From Myxococcota bacterium (GTDB lineage Bacteria > Myxococcota_A > UBA796 > UBA2385), in contig JAKLKF010000013.1 of assembly GCA_023150805.1 (NCBI GenBank), positions 1-55,140 of the forward strand: DNA of 55,140 bases, read 5' to 3'. Shown here one piece after another: positions 17,290 to 26,147 of the stretch. The position numbers and the translations under genes are program-made. A model generated the notes under the pieces. That model ran no database searches. It was not told the origin of the DNA and worked only from the letters and a program-made list of their open reading frames with translations. Within the stretch, counting starts at the first letter, position 1, and the number at the start of each line of letters is the position of its first letter.

Positions 17290-18414
17290 GTGCTGCTGCC
17301 CCTCACCCTCGCCCTGCTCGCCGGCTGCGGCCCCGCGGCCTCGATCTCCGAAGAGGAGGCGCGCGCCGTGCTCGAGCCGGCCCTGGCCGCGGCGACCCCG
17401 GCGGGGCGCACGGGCCTGCTGCTCAAGGGCAAGGCGGTGTGGCTGCAGGCGCCCTACTTCGACAAGAGCTGCCTGGAGCAGAAGGACCTGGCCTTCAACG
17501 ACAACCCCGGCGCCCGGCCCAGCGGCGGCGGCGGCGTGGCGCGGATCTCGCCGACCTACAAGAACCAGCGCTACCTGACGGCCAGCACCCAGACCGGGTA
17601 CTGCGTGCTGCTGGGCGACGGGCTGAAGGCCGAGATCAAGGAGGCGACCTTCGACTGGGGCACCCAGGACCGCTGGCGCTTCAAGGTCGCCTACACGATG
17701 GCGACGCCCTCGCCCTGGTTCGAGTGCCTGGACCCGGGCCTGAAGGAGCGGGAGATCGTGGTGCGCCAGGGCGAGGGGGACGGCCCGCCGGTGATCGAGG
17801 GCAGCGTGCTGCTGGCCGAGGGGGACTGTCCGCACCCGATGCCGGGGGGCGAGGAGCGCACGCCGGGCAAGGTGGCCAGCAAGGCCGCGCCCAAGGCGCC
17901 GACCCGCGACCAGGTGGTGGCGGCGATGAAGGCCTACGACGACGCCCTGTGGGAGGGCGACTTCCAGGCCGCGCTCGCTGCGCTGTCGTGTACGAACCTG
18001 TTCGAGGACCAGAAGGTCGGCACCTGCTCGGTGGGCGAGGTGATCGCGGCGGGGCCGGTGCCGCGCGGCGAGCCGCGGATGCAGGACGGCACGCCGTGGC
18101 TGGAGTACGTCCAGGACGACTACACGGCCTTCGAGCGCATCGTGCCGGATCGCAAGGACAAGACGATGGCGCACGCCCTGTTCAAGCACAAGCGCTCGGG
18201 CAAGGAGCGCAGCGTGAGCGTGCAGTACGTGGACGGTGCCTGGAAGCTGGTGGGCGTGGTCGGCAAGCAGGCGGAGTCGATCACGACGGCGCGGGTCGTG
18301 AACGATCTGCACGACAGCAAGCGCCGGGACATCTACGACCGGCGTCTGGCAGGTGAACAGATCGACGAGGAGGGCAACTCGCTGGTGCCCGAGGAGCCGC
18401 CGGCCGAGGAGTAG
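17290..18414 (+). CDS. Lipoprotein of unknown function
   Basis: A GTG at 17290 with GGAGG four bases before it gives VLLPLTLALLAGC, a lipoprotein signal with the lipobox LAGC. The 374-residue product has two parts: residues 20-195, with cysteine pairs, and residues 215-350, separated by a KASKAAPKAPTRDQ-type linker. The second part (AAMKAYDDALWEGDFQAALA ... SVQYVDGAWKLVG) reads like a small cone-shaped NTF2/SnoaL-type fold, but this is only an impression. The C-terminus is acidic and hydrophilic. No family is recognised. Confidence 0.65.
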   Translation: MLLPLTLALLAGCGPAASISEEEARAVLEPALAAATPAGRTGLLLKGKAVWLQAPYFDKSCLEQKDLAFNDNPGARPSGGGGVARISPTYKNQRYLTASTQTGYCVLLGDGLKAEIKEATFDWGTQDRWRFKVAYTMATPSPWFECLDPGLKEREIVVRQGEGDGPPVIEGSVLLAEGDCPHPMPGGEERTPGKVASKAAPKAPTRDQVVAAMKAYDDALWEGDFQAALAALSCTNLFEDQKVGTCSVGEVIAAGPVPRGEPRMQDGTPWLEYVQDDYTAFERIVPDRKDKTMAHALFKHKRSGKERSVSVQYVDGAWKLVGVVGKQAESITTARVVNDLHDSKRRDIYDRRLAGEQIDEEGNSLVPEEPPAEE

Positions 18415-18439
18415 GCCCCGTAGCGCCCCCGGCCCCGCG

Positions 18440-19003
18440 TCAGGTGGTGGTGGGCAGGGCGCGCAGGAGTGGGGCCAGGCCGTCGAGCGCGGGGTGGCCC
18501 AGGGGCGAGGGGGCGGCTGGCGCCTGCGGCCCGGCCAGCTCCCAGGCCGTGAACACGCGCTCCCAGCACAGCGAGGGGCCCGGCAGCGACCGGCTGGCGC
18601 CCAGGAGCAGCACCAGGCGTTGCTCTCCCTGCAAGGCCGGCTGGAGCGCCGCGCCCAGCTCGGCGGCCGACGTGGGCTGCCCGGGGCCGCCCAGGTAGGC
18701 GACCAGCACCCGCAGGTCGGCGGCCTTGCCGAGGAGCTGGCTGGCGGCGGCGGTGGCCTCGGCGATGCCGCCGCGGACGTGGCGGTGCACGACGACCGGG
18801 GCCGGCAGGTCGGCCCGGGCGCAGCGGGCGGCGTGGCTGTGGGTGGCGCCGTGCAGCGCGTGCTCGACGACGTGGTCCCAGGCGGCGCTGGCCGAGCCCT
18901 CGGACCAGGCCCCCGGCGCGTGGTCGTCCAGGCAGAGCCAGGCCCGGAAGAGCACGGAGAGGCGCCCGCCGGTCAGGGGGGAGGGGTCGAGCGCGTGGGC
19001 CAT
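18440..19003 (-). CDS. Hypothetical protein, last gene of the Mla-like operon
   Basis: A 187-residue protein starting MAHALDPSPLTGG. It has no signal peptide or membrane segment, and a His/Cys-rich stretch (VEHALHGATHSHAARCARA) near residues 45-65. It lies 57 bp after the MlaF-like ATPase on the same strand and may be in its operon. The sequence LRVLVAYLGG and RLVLLLGASRSL suggests an alpha/beta fold. I do not recognise the family and assign no function. Confidence 0.5.
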   Translation of the reverse strand: MAHALDPSPLTGGRLSVLFRAWLCLDDHAPGAWSEGSASAAWDHVVEHALHGATHSHAARCARADLPAPVVVHRHVRGGIAEATAAASQLLGKAADLRVLVAYLGGPGQPTSAAELGAALQPALQGEQRLVLLLGASRSLPGPSLCWERVFTAWELAGPQAPAAPSPLGHPALDGLAPLLRALPTTT

Positions 19004-19060
19004 CGGGGCTCCCGGGGGGAGCGCGCTCCTAACGCCGGGAGCCGGCGCTCGTCGCCGCTC

Positions 19061-19864
19061 TCAGGTCAGGTCCTCGTCCAGGGTGCCGCGCCCGCCCTTG
19101 ACGAACTCGCGCAGGAAGCGCAGGTCGGCGCCGCGCGCCTCGTCGGGGGTGCCGGTGAAGGCGATGCGCTTGTTGTGCACCAGGGCCAGCCGGTCGGTGA
19201 CCGTGAAGACGGTGTCCATGTCGTGGGTGACGACGACGCTGGTCACGCCCAGCCGCTCCTGCAGGCGCAGGATCAGGCCGTTGATGCGGCGGATGGTGAT
19301 CGGGTCCAGGCCGGTCGTCGGCTCGTCGTAGAGGATGACCTCGGGCTCGACGGCGATGGTGCGGGCCAGGGCGACGCGCTTCTTCATGCCGCCGGACAGC
19401 TCGCTGGGCTTCTGGTGGGCGATGCCCGGCAGGTCGACCAGGTCGAGCACCTCCTCGACCCGGGCGTCCATCTTCTCCTCGTTGCCCCAGCGGTGCTCGC
19501 GCAGCGGGTACTTGATGTTCTCGGCGACGGTCATCGAGTCGAAGAGGGCGCCGGCCTGGAAGAGCATGGCGATGCGGCTGCGGACCTTGAGCAGCGCCCG
19601 CTCGTCCATCGTGGTCACCTCCTGGCCGAAGGCCGTGATGCTGCCCTGGTCGGGGTGCAGCAGGCCGATCAGCATCTTGAGGCAGACGCTCTTGCCCTGG
19701 CCGGAGCCGCCGATGATGGTGAGCGTCTCGCCCCGGCGGATCTCCAGGTCCAGGCCGTCGTAGACCAGCTTGGGGCCGAAGGCCTTGCGCACGCCCCGGA
19801 AGGCGGCGATGACCTCGCCGGGCTGCGGCGGCGGGGCGGGGGGCTCGGGCGGGGCGTGGGACAC
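19061..19864 (-). CDS. mlaF: ABC transporter ATP-binding protein, MlaF-like (phospholipid/organic solvent transport)
   Basis: The Walker A GGSGQGKS, signature LSGGMKKRVALARTI, Walker B VILYDEPTTGLDP and H-loop VTHDMD are all intact. The sequence AMLFQAGALFDSMTVAENI is diagnostic of the MlaF/Ttg2A subgroup. With MlaE it would move phospholipids between inner and outer membrane. The mlaE homologue lies 3 bp upstream in the same operon. No MlaD-type (MCE domain) gene is visible in the window. The family is clear; the substrate is inferred. Confidence 0.9.
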   Translation of the reverse strand: MSHAPPEPPAPPPQPGEVIAAFRGVRKAFGPKLVYDGLDLEIRRGETLTIIGGSGQGKSVCLKMLIGLLHPDQGSITAFGQEVTTMDERALLKVRSRIAMLFQAGALFDSMTVAENIKYPLREHRWGNEEKMDARVEEVLDLVDLPGIAHQKPSELSGGMKKRVALARTIAVEPEVILYDEPTTGLDPITIRRINGLILRLQERLGVTSVVVTHDMDTVFTVTDRLALVHNKRIAFTGTPDEARGADLRFLREFVKGGRGTLDEDLT

Positions 19865-19867
19865 GGC

Positions 19868-20623
19868 TCAGCCGTAGATCGCGAGGAAGATGCGGGTGAG
19901 GAAGAAGTCGCTGACCAGGATGGTGATGCTGGTCCAGACGACGGTGTGGGTGGTCGCCTGGCCCACGCCCTCGGTGCCGCCGCGGGTGTTCATGCCGACC
20001 CAGCAGCCGATGATGGCGATGAAGTAGCCGAAGAAGGCGCTCTTCATGATGCCGTGCAGCAGGTCGGGGACGCCGACGGTCTCGATCATCTGCTCCAGGC
20101 CGAAGCGGAAGGTGATGCCGACCTCGACCATGGTGATGAGGATGCCGCCGGCGCAGCCGACCAGGTCGGCCAGGACGGTGAGCAGGGGCAGGGCGACCAC
20201 CATCGCGAAGACGCGGGGCAGGACCAGCTTGCGGACGGGGTTGGCGCCCAGGGCCCGGATGGCGTCGATCTGCTCGGTGACGGCCATGCTGCCCAGCTCG
20301 GCGGTGAAGCCGGCGCCGACGCGCCCGCCGACCAGCAGGGCGGTGAGCACGGGGCCCAGCTCGCGCACGATGCCGAGCGCGACCAGCTTGCCGGTGTAGA
20401 GGCTGGCGCCGAAGGGCTCCAGCCCGATGGCGAACTGGCTGGCCATGACCATGCCGGTGAAGATGGCGGTCAGGAAGGTGATGGACCAGCTCTGCACGCC
20501 GCCCTGGTCGAGCTGGGCGATCCACAGGCGCAGCTCCCAGGGCGGGCGGAACAGCTCGCGCGCGGCCTGGGCGGTGAGCAGCGCCACCTCGCCCAGGGCC
20601 TGGAAGAAGGCGCTCAGCGGCAC
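19868..20623 (-). CDS. mlaE: MlaE-family ABC transporter permease
   Basis: The membrane protein has the MlaE hallmarks: SWSITFLTAIFTGMVMASQF, the coupling segment ELGPVLTALLVGGRVGAGF, then AELGSMAVTEQIDAIRALG, and several hydrophobic helices to the C-terminus. I chose the GTG at 20623 (VPLSAFFQALGEVALL), two bases after the stop of the upstream lipoprotein gene, over the long upstream extension, which reads into that gene's other frame. It pairs with the downstream MlaF-like ATPase. Confidence 0.9.
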   Translation of the reverse strand: MPLSAFFQALGEVALLTAQAARELFRPPWELRLWIAQLDQGGVQSWSITFLTAIFTGMVMASQFAIGLEPFGASLYTGKLVALGIVRELGPVLTALLVGGRVGAGFTAELGSMAVTEQIDAIRALGANPVRKLVLPRVFAMVVALPLLTVLADLVGCAGGILITMVEVGITFRFGLEQMIETVGVPDLLHGIMKSAFFGYFIAIIGCWVGMNTRGGTEGVGQATTHTVVWTSITILVSDFFLTRIFLAIYG

Positions 20624-20625
20624 GC

Positions 20626-21126
20626 CTAGCCCCCTCGGGTGCGGAAGCCGCCGATGACCTGCTCGAAGGCGTCCCAGCCGGTGTCGAAGGTGGTCGGCGG
20701 CGCCATGTAGACCAGGTCGTAGACGCACTCGTCCTTCTTGAGGACGGCGACGCCGATGCGCACGGTGACGCCGTCGATGCGGCCGTCGACCACGCGCAGG
20801 TGGCCGTCGCGGCCGTCGATGGTGCGGTCCTCGGTCCGCAGCGGCGCGCTGGTGGCGACGCCGTAGACCGCGGCCTGGGCCAGCTTGTCCAGGGGGCGGT
20901 CGTCGAAGCGGGTGGCGCAGTTGCTGTCGGCGTAGATGCTGGCCGACAGGCCGCCGTGGTACCAGGCCTGGTCGGCGCCGCCGGGCTTGACCCGGGTCCA
21001 GGTGTCACCGGGCTGGCCCAGCTCGAAGCGGCCCTCCAGGCGGCGGGCGTGGCGGCCGCCCGCGCAGGCCGGCAGGGCCAGGAGCGCGAGCGCGGCGAGC
21101 AGCGGCCACGAAGGGCGGAGGCTCAC
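20626..21126 (-). CDS. Lipoprotein of unknown function in the Mla-like operon
   Basis: The GTG at 21126 overlaps the stop of the upstream ABC ATPase gene (GTGA) and gives a signal ending ALLALPAC. The mature 145 residues (GDTWTRVKPGGADQAWYHGG ... WDAFEQVIGGF) look like a single alpha/beta domain with two conserved-looking cysteines. Its position between an ABC ATPase and MlaE suggests a periplasmic partner, perhaps taking the place of an MCE protein, but it has no MCE signature that I can see. Confidence 0.7.
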   Translation of the reverse strand: MSLRPSWPLLAALALLALPACAGGRHARRLEGRFELGQPGDTWTRVKPGGADQAWYHGGLSASIYADSNCATRFDDRPLDKLAQAAVYGVATSAPLRTEDRTIDGRDGHLRVVDGRIDGVTVRIGVAVLKKDECVYDLVYMAPPTTFDTGWDAFEQVIGGFRTRGG

Positions 21127-21896
21127 CCGGCACCTCGCAGGTTCTGGGGCCCGGTCAGCGGCAGGCCGCGGGCCTGGCTCTCCTCCTCGGTGATGGTCAT
21201 GAAGACCTCTTCCAGGTCCCGCCCCTGCGCGCCCTGCAGCAGCTCCTCGACCGTGCCCAGGGCCACCAGCCGGCCGCCGTAGAGGATGCCGACGCGGTCG
21301 CAGACCTCCTGGGCGACGTCCAGGGAGTGGGTGGACATGAAGACGGCGCGGCCCTCCCGCGCGAGCTGGCGGAAGCGGTCCTTGATCCGGCGGGCGCCGT
21401 GGGGGTCCAGGCCGACCATGGGCTCGTCGACGATGAGCACGGGGGGCTCGTGCAGCAGGGCGGCGGAGAGGACCAGCCGCTGCTTCATGCCGTGGGAGTA
21501 GGCCTCGACCAGCTCGTCGGCGCGGTGGGAGAGGTCGTGCTCTTCGAGCAGGCGCTCGGAGCGGGCCTCGACCTGGTCGGGGGGCACGCCGTACATGCCG
21601 CCCACGAAGCGCAGGAACTCGCGCGCGGTGAGCTTGTCGTAGAGGTAGGGGCGGTCGGGGATGTAGCCGACCATGCGCTTGCTTCCGACCGGGTCCTGCT
21701 GGATGTCGACGCCGCCGATGAGGATGCGGCCGGTGGTGGGCAGCAGCACGCCCGAGAGCATGCGGATGGTCGTGGTCTTGCCGGCGCCGTTGGGCCCCAG
21801 GAAGCCGAAGACCTGGCCCGCCGGCACGTGCAGATCGAGGCGGTGCACCGCCTGGAAGCTGCCGTACCACTTCTCGACGCCCTCGACGCGGATCAT
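21123..21896 (-). CDS. ABC transporter ATP-binding protein (ABC-2 exporter type)
   Basis: The Walker A GPNGAGKTTT, the signature region YSHGMKQRLVLSAALLH, Walker B VLIVDEPMVGLDP and H-loop STHSLD are intact, and the C-terminal extension is as in NatA/CcmA-type exporters. Such ATPases normally pair with an ABC-2 permease. Here the next genes are a lipoprotein and an MlaE permease, and a dedicated ABC-2 permease is absent from this operon. It is 257 residues with an ATG at 21896, 55 bp after the transglutaminase gene. Confidence 0.85.
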   Translation of the reverse strand: MIRVEGVEKWYGSFQAVHRLDLHVPAGQVFGFLGPNGAGKTTTIRMLSGVLLPTTGRILIGGVDIQQDPVGSKRMVGYIPDRPYLYDKLTAREFLRFVGGMYGVPPDQVEARSERLLEEHDLSHRADELVEAYSHGMKQRLVLSAALLHEPPVLIVDEPMVGLDPHGARRIKDRFRQLAREGRAVFMSTHSLDVAQEVCDRVGILYGGRLVALGTVEELLQGAQGRDLEEVFMTITEEESQARGLPLTGPQNLRGAG

Positions 21897-21951
21897 CGGG
21901 TCTGCCCCTGCGCGGCCGGCAAGGTAGCACGGGCCTGGGGCGCGCTGCCCA

Positions 21952-23484
21952 TCAGCGCGCCTCGACCAGGACGAAGCCCAGGCGGCCCATCACGGCGAGG
22001 ATCTCGACCTGGCGGTCCAGGTCGCCTTCGACCAGCTTGACGTGGGTGGCGTCCGCGGGCACCTGGCCGAAGGTGGGGTCCACCGGGAGCCAGGCGTGCG
22101 CGTCGGGCGAGCCGGACGGGTCGCCGACCAGGACCTCGGGCCAGGCGTGGTAGTAGAAGGCGCCCGGGCCGCCGTCGGGGCCCGACACCCGGTCGCTGTA
22201 GACGACGCCCGCGGCGATGCGGGTGGGGATGCCCACGCTGCGCGCCAGGGAGACGAACAGGGCGGAGTGCTCGTTGCAGTCGCCGCGGGCGGTCTGCAGC
22301 ACCTCCAGGCCCGAGGGCACGCCGAAGGTGGGGACCTTCTCGACGTAGTCGAAGACCCAGGCGTTCAGGCGCCGGACCGCCTCGACCCGGTCGGGGGCGT
22401 CGCCGACGATGGCGCGGGCCTTCTCCTGGATGTCGGGGTGGGCGGCCTGGATGGTGGCGGTGGCCTCGATCCAGGACGGGTCGAGCGGCACGGCCGGGTC
22501 GGGCCGCACCGGGGGCCGCGGGAGCTCGGCCAGCAGCGGCATGTCGACGACGACCCGGTCGTCGGTGCGCACCTGCTGCGGGGGCTGGTGGAAGACCCGC
22601 TCGGGCGGCACGCCCTGGATGACCAGCTCCAGGCGGCGGCTGCCGCGGGCGTCGGGCAGGTGGCCGACCAGCTTGACCGCGCTCTTGGCGATGATGTCGA
22701 CGGCCTGGTCGGAGGTGGGCATCTGCTGGGCTTCGTCCGCGGTCATCCGGACCATGGACATGCCCAGCGCGCTCTCCTGGCGGATGGTCTCGCCGGCGGT
22801 GGTGACCAGCTCGCGCGCCTCGACGCCGTCGAAGCTGGTGCGCACCCACCACGCCTCCTCGCCGTTCTCGAGGATCTCCACGTCCTCGACCGTGTAGACG
22901 ATGGTGCCCTGCGCCATGGTGGCGGGGCTGAAGAAGGGCACCTCGAAGCGCTTGCCGATGGCGAGCTGCTCGCGGGCGATGACCTGCTCCAGGGAGAGCT
23001 GGACGTGGGGCGGCTCTTCGACCGGGAAGGTCAGGGTGCTGACCTCGCCGCCGTTGTCGACCTCCATCACGATGTCCTGGCCGCGGACCTCGCCGCGGGC
23101 GGAGAGGCGGACCTGGTCGGTGACCATGAAGAAGTCGAAGCGCCGCAGGGCGCCCTGGGCGTCGGTGAGCGCGGCCTGGGCGGTGATCACGTCCTGGATG
23201 GTGCCGAAGGCGGCGAGGCGGAAGCGGCTGCGGCCCTCGAGCAGGTTGCCGCCGTCGGCGGTGGGGGAGCTGCGGCTGACGGCGTAGCCGACCTTCTGGT
23301 CCTCGAAGAAGATGCCCATCCAGCGCTCGCGCGCCGGGCCGGCGGCCAGGGCCTGGACGTCCAGGGGGACCATCGCGCCGCGGCCCTGGCGGTGATCGAG
23401 GGCGAAGGCGACCGCGAGGACCAGGAAGGCCAGCAGCCCCAGGACCTCGACCACGAAGAGCGGGGTGGGGCGGGACCGGGGCAT
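21952..23484 (-). CDS. Transglutaminase-like protease domain protein, membrane anchored
   Basis: An N-terminal hydrophobic segment (LFVVEVLGLLAFLVLAVAFA, residues 8-27) anchors a large extracytoplasmic part. The transglutaminase core is at the C-terminal end: Cys in ARGDCNEHSALFVSL (near 402), His in FYYHAWPEVL (near 445) and Asp in LPVDPTFGQ (near 468), giving an intact triad. Bacterial members act as cysteine proteases or cross-linking enzymes in the envelope. The 350 residues before the core are beta-rich and unassigned. It seems to be the first gene of the ABC/Mla operon. Confidence 0.85.
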   Translation of the reverse strand: MPRSRPTPLFVVEVLGLLAFLVLAVAFALDHRQGRGAMVPLDVQALAAGPARERWMGIFFEDQKVGYAVSRSSPTADGGNLLEGRSRFRLAAFGTIQDVITAQAALTDAQGALRRFDFFMVTDQVRLSARGEVRGQDIVMEVDNGGEVSTLTFPVEEPPHVQLSLEQVIAREQLAIGKRFEVPFFSPATMAQGTIVYTVEDVEILENGEEAWWVRTSFDGVEARELVTTAGETIRQESALGMSMVRMTADEAQQMPTSDQAVDIIAKSAVKLVGHLPDARGSRRLELVIQGVPPERVFHQPPQQVRTDDRVVVDMPLLAELPRPPVRPDPAVPLDPSWIEATATIQAAHPDIQEKARAIVGDAPDRVEAVRRLNAWVFDYVEKVPTFGVPSGLEVLQTARGDCNEHSALFVSLARSVGIPTRIAAGVVYSDRVSGPDGGPGAFYYHAWPEVLVGDPSGSPDAHAWLPVDPTFGQVPADATHVKLVEGDLDRQVEILAVMGRLGFVLVEAR

Positions 23485-23599
23485 GGGCGCCTGGGAGGAG
23501 GGGGCACACCCGGCGAGCGGGACAGCGGGCGCCGCCGCGCCGCCGGGGGGCTGATAACATGCCCCGTCCTCCCGCCGGCCGTCCCCAGGAGTGCCCACG

Positions 23600-24853
23600 A
23601 TGACCGTCGCCACCGCGTTCGCGACCCGCAGCCTCGGCCCCGCACCCGGCGGCGGCGCCGGCGCCTCCTCTCGCGGCGTCGTGGAGGTCGACGCCGAGCT
23701 GGGCGTGGTGGTGGTGGCGGAGGCCGAGGCGGCGCAGGACGGCGCGGCCGTCGACGAGGGCGCGGGCACGGTGGCGGCGCGGCTGGCGGTGGACCAGCTC
23801 CTGGGGCACCTGCGCCAGCACGCCGACGTGGTCGAGCGCTTCAACCGCCTGCCCTCGCCGGCGCTGCGGTCGCGGCTGCAGGGGCTGCTGCGGGAGGGGC
23901 TGACGCAGGCCTCGCGCGAGGTCCACGCGCTAGGGCGCCGTCGGCAGGTGGCGGTGGGCGTCAGCATGGACGTGGCGCTGCTGGTGCGCGACGAGGCGGT
24001 CGTGGCCCACGGGGGGCGGGGCGAGGTGCTGCTGCTGCACGAGGGGCTGGTGCACCGGCTGACCGGGCGGGCGGAGCTGGCCGAGGAGCCGCCGCCGCGC
24101 GACCAGGCGCCGCCGCCGGGGCACGACGACCCGATCACGGTGGTGCCGCTGCTGGGCGAGTCGGCGGACCCGCCGCTGGTGCAGGCGCTGACCATCGGGC
24201 TGTCGGAGGGGGACCGGCTGGTGGTGGTCGGTGCCGGCCTGGCGGAGGGGGTCTCGGCGCGCGACCTGCGCCGGGTGCACGAGCAGCCCAACGTGGAGGG
24301 CCTGGCGGACGCGGTGCTGCGGGTGGCCCTGGCCCCGGCAGACCGGGCGCGGCTGCTGGGGGTGGCCCAGGTCGGGGGCGCTGCCGGGCCTGCGCTCGAC
24401 CGGCTGAGCCTGCTGCGCAGCGTGGACCTGTTCAAGTGGTGCACCGACGACGAGCTGCTGGCCTTCGTCGGCCTGACCCGCCCGCAGCGCTACCGCGAGG
24501 GTGAGCTGCTGCTGCGCCAGGGCAGCGTCAACACCACGCTCTACCTGCTGGTGGCGGGCACGGTCGGCGTCAACAAGGACGGGCAGCGGATCGCGCGCAC
24601 GGGCGCCGGCTCGATCTTCGGCGAGATGAGCATGCTCGACGAGCCGCGGGCCAGCGCGACGGTCGAGGCGCTCAGCGACGTCGAGGTGCTCACGATCGCC
24701 CGGGACGCCTTCCTGCAGGCGCTCAAGAAGGACGCGACGATGGCGGTCAAGGTGCTCTGGAGCATGCTGCTGCGCGTGTCCTCGAACCTGCGGGTCACCT
24801 CGCAGCGCCTGGCGGCGGCGACCGCCGCCCGTCCGGGTGAGGAGGAAGCATGA
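23600..24853 (+). CDS. Degenerate PP2C-like domain fused to a cyclic-nucleotide-binding domain (pseudophosphatase)
   Basis: The C-terminal 130 residues are a cNMP-binding domain with its phosphate-binding cassette (FGEMSMLDEPRASAT). The first 240 residues align with the PP2C domain of the next gene, but the metal-binding residues are lost. Where the neighbour has VADGMGG this protein has VAEAEAA; HVGDGR is HGGRGE; CTDGL is GAGLA; and the RDNITV block is missing. It should therefore be inactive as a phosphatase and may act as a sensor or inhibitor. The ATG at 23600 has an AGGAG eight bases upstream. The stop overlaps the next start (ATGA), so the two are co-translated. Confidence 0.75.
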   Translation: MTVATAFATRSLGPAPGGGAGASSRGVVEVDAELGVVVVAEAEAAQDGAAVDEGAGTVAARLAVDQLLGHLRQHADVVERFNRLPSPALRSRLQGLLREGLTQASREVHALGRRRQVAVGVSMDVALLVRDEAVVAHGGRGEVLLLHEGLVHRLTGRAELAEEPPPRDQAPPPGHDDPITVVPLLGESADPPLVQALTIGLSEGDRLVVVGAGLAEGVSARDLRRVHEQPNVEGLADAVLRVALAPADRARLLGVAQVGGAAGPALDRLSLLRSVDLFKWCTDDELLAFVGLTRPQRYREGELLLRQGSVNTTLYLLVAGTVGVNKDGQRIARTGAGSIFGEMSMLDEPRASATVEALSDVEVLTIARDAFLQALKKDATMAVKVLWSMLLRVSSNLRVTSQRLAAATAARPGEEEA

Positions 24854-26115
24854 GCGTGCAGGTCTGGGCGATCAGCGACACGGGCCGCGCCCGCAAGGCC
24901 AACGAGGACGCCTACCTGGTCGCGCCGGACCTGGGGCTGGTCGCGGTGGCCGACGGCATGGGCGGCTTCCAGCGCGGGGACGTGGCCAGCGAGCTGGCCT
25001 GCCGGGTGCTGCGCGAGGTGGTGGCCGCGGGGGTCGACCACCTGGCCGCCTTCCGCGCCGAGCCGACCGAGGCGCACCGGGACGCGGTGCTGGACCTGCT
25101 CGAGGACGGCGTGCAGCAGGCCTGCCGGCAGGTGCACGAGACCTCGCTCTCGCTGACGGGCGAGGGCGGACGCATGGGCACGACGCTGGACGCCGTGCTG
25201 GTGGTCGGCACGACCGCCTTCCTGGTCCACGTGGGGGACGGGCGGGTCTTCCTCTCCCGCGGCGGGGAGCTGCACCCGCTGACCGAGGATCACACCATGG
25301 TCCAGCAGCAGCTCAACGAGGGCCTGATCGACGAGGCCCAGGCCCGCACGGCGCGGAACAAGAACGTGATCACCCGCGCGCTGGGCGTCTTCGCCTCGGT
25401 GCTGGTCGACTCGCTGGCCTTCGAGATCGACCCCCGGGACCGCTTCGTGCTGTGCACCGACGGCCTGCACCGGTACATCGGCAAGCGGGAGCTGGGCTTC
25501 GTGCTGGGCCAGGCGGGACCCGAGCAGGCCGCGCGCCAGCTCGTCGACGCCGCCAACGAGCGCGGCGGACGGGACAACATCACGGTGGCCATCGCCGGCC
25601 TGGCCAGCCCCGAGGCCGCCGACCGGGTGGCCGACGACCGCACCCGCGAGCGCATGGACGTCCTGCGCCAGGTCGACCTGTTCCAGTCCTGCACCTACCG
25701 CCAGCTCCTGGAGTTCACGCAGCAGGCCCGCGAGTTCGAGGCCCGGCCTGGGCAGGAGCTGTTCGAGGACGGCGCCCCGGGCGAGGACTTCTACGTGATC
25801 GTGTCGGGCCGCGTGTCCATCGAGAAGCAGGGCACGGTGCTGGCCGAGCTGGGGCCGGGCCACTACTTCGGCGAGCTGGTCCTGGTGGATCGGCCGGTGC
25901 GGTCGGCCACCGCGCGCGCGCTGACCGAGGCGCGCTTCCTGGTGATGGGCCGCGCCGGCTTCCAGCGCGTCATCCGGCAGGACGGGGCCCTGGGCACGGC
26001 GGTGCTGTGGCAGATGCTGCGCAAGCTGGCCCAGCACCTGCGCAGCACCAACGAGCGGCTGGTCCACGAGACCATCACGCTGGAGGAGCTGGAGCCGGAC
26101 CTGCCCCGGAGCTGA
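24850..26115 (+). CDS. PP2C-type protein phosphatase with C-terminal cyclic-nucleotide-binding domain
   Basis: Residues 1-250 are a complete PP2C/PPM phosphatase: RKANEDAYLV, VADGMGGFQRGD (near 34), GTTLDAVLV, HVGDGRVFL, CTDGLHRYI and GRDNITVAIAG, with all metal-binding aspartates. Residues 275-400 are a cNMP-binding domain with FGELVLVDRPVRSATARA. It would remove phosphate from Ser/Thr in a second-messenger-dependent way. Its gene overlaps that of the inactive homologue, pointing to a working pair. The Ser/Thr kinase it would oppose is not in the window. Confidence 0.9.
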   Translation: MSVQVWAISDTGRARKANEDAYLVAPDLGLVAVADGMGGFQRGDVASELACRVLREVVAAGVDHLAAFRAEPTEAHRDAVLDLLEDGVQQACRQVHETSLSLTGEGGRMGTTLDAVLVVGTTAFLVHVGDGRVFLSRGGELHPLTEDHTMVQQQLNEGLIDEAQARTARNKNVITRALGVFASVLVDSLAFEIDPRDRFVLCTDGLHRYIGKRELGFVLGQAGPEQAARQLVDAANERGGRDNITVAIAGLASPEAADRVADDRTRERMDVLRQVDLFQSCTYRQLLEFTQQAREFEARPGQELFEDGAPGEDFYVIVSGRVSIEKQGTVLAELGPGHYFGELVLVDRPVRSATARALTEARFLVMGRAGFQRVIRQDGALGTAVLWQMLRKLAQHLRSTNERLVHETITLEELEPDLPRS

Positions 26116-26147
26116 GCGCGGGGCCGAGCGGTCATCGATCCCGGGGG

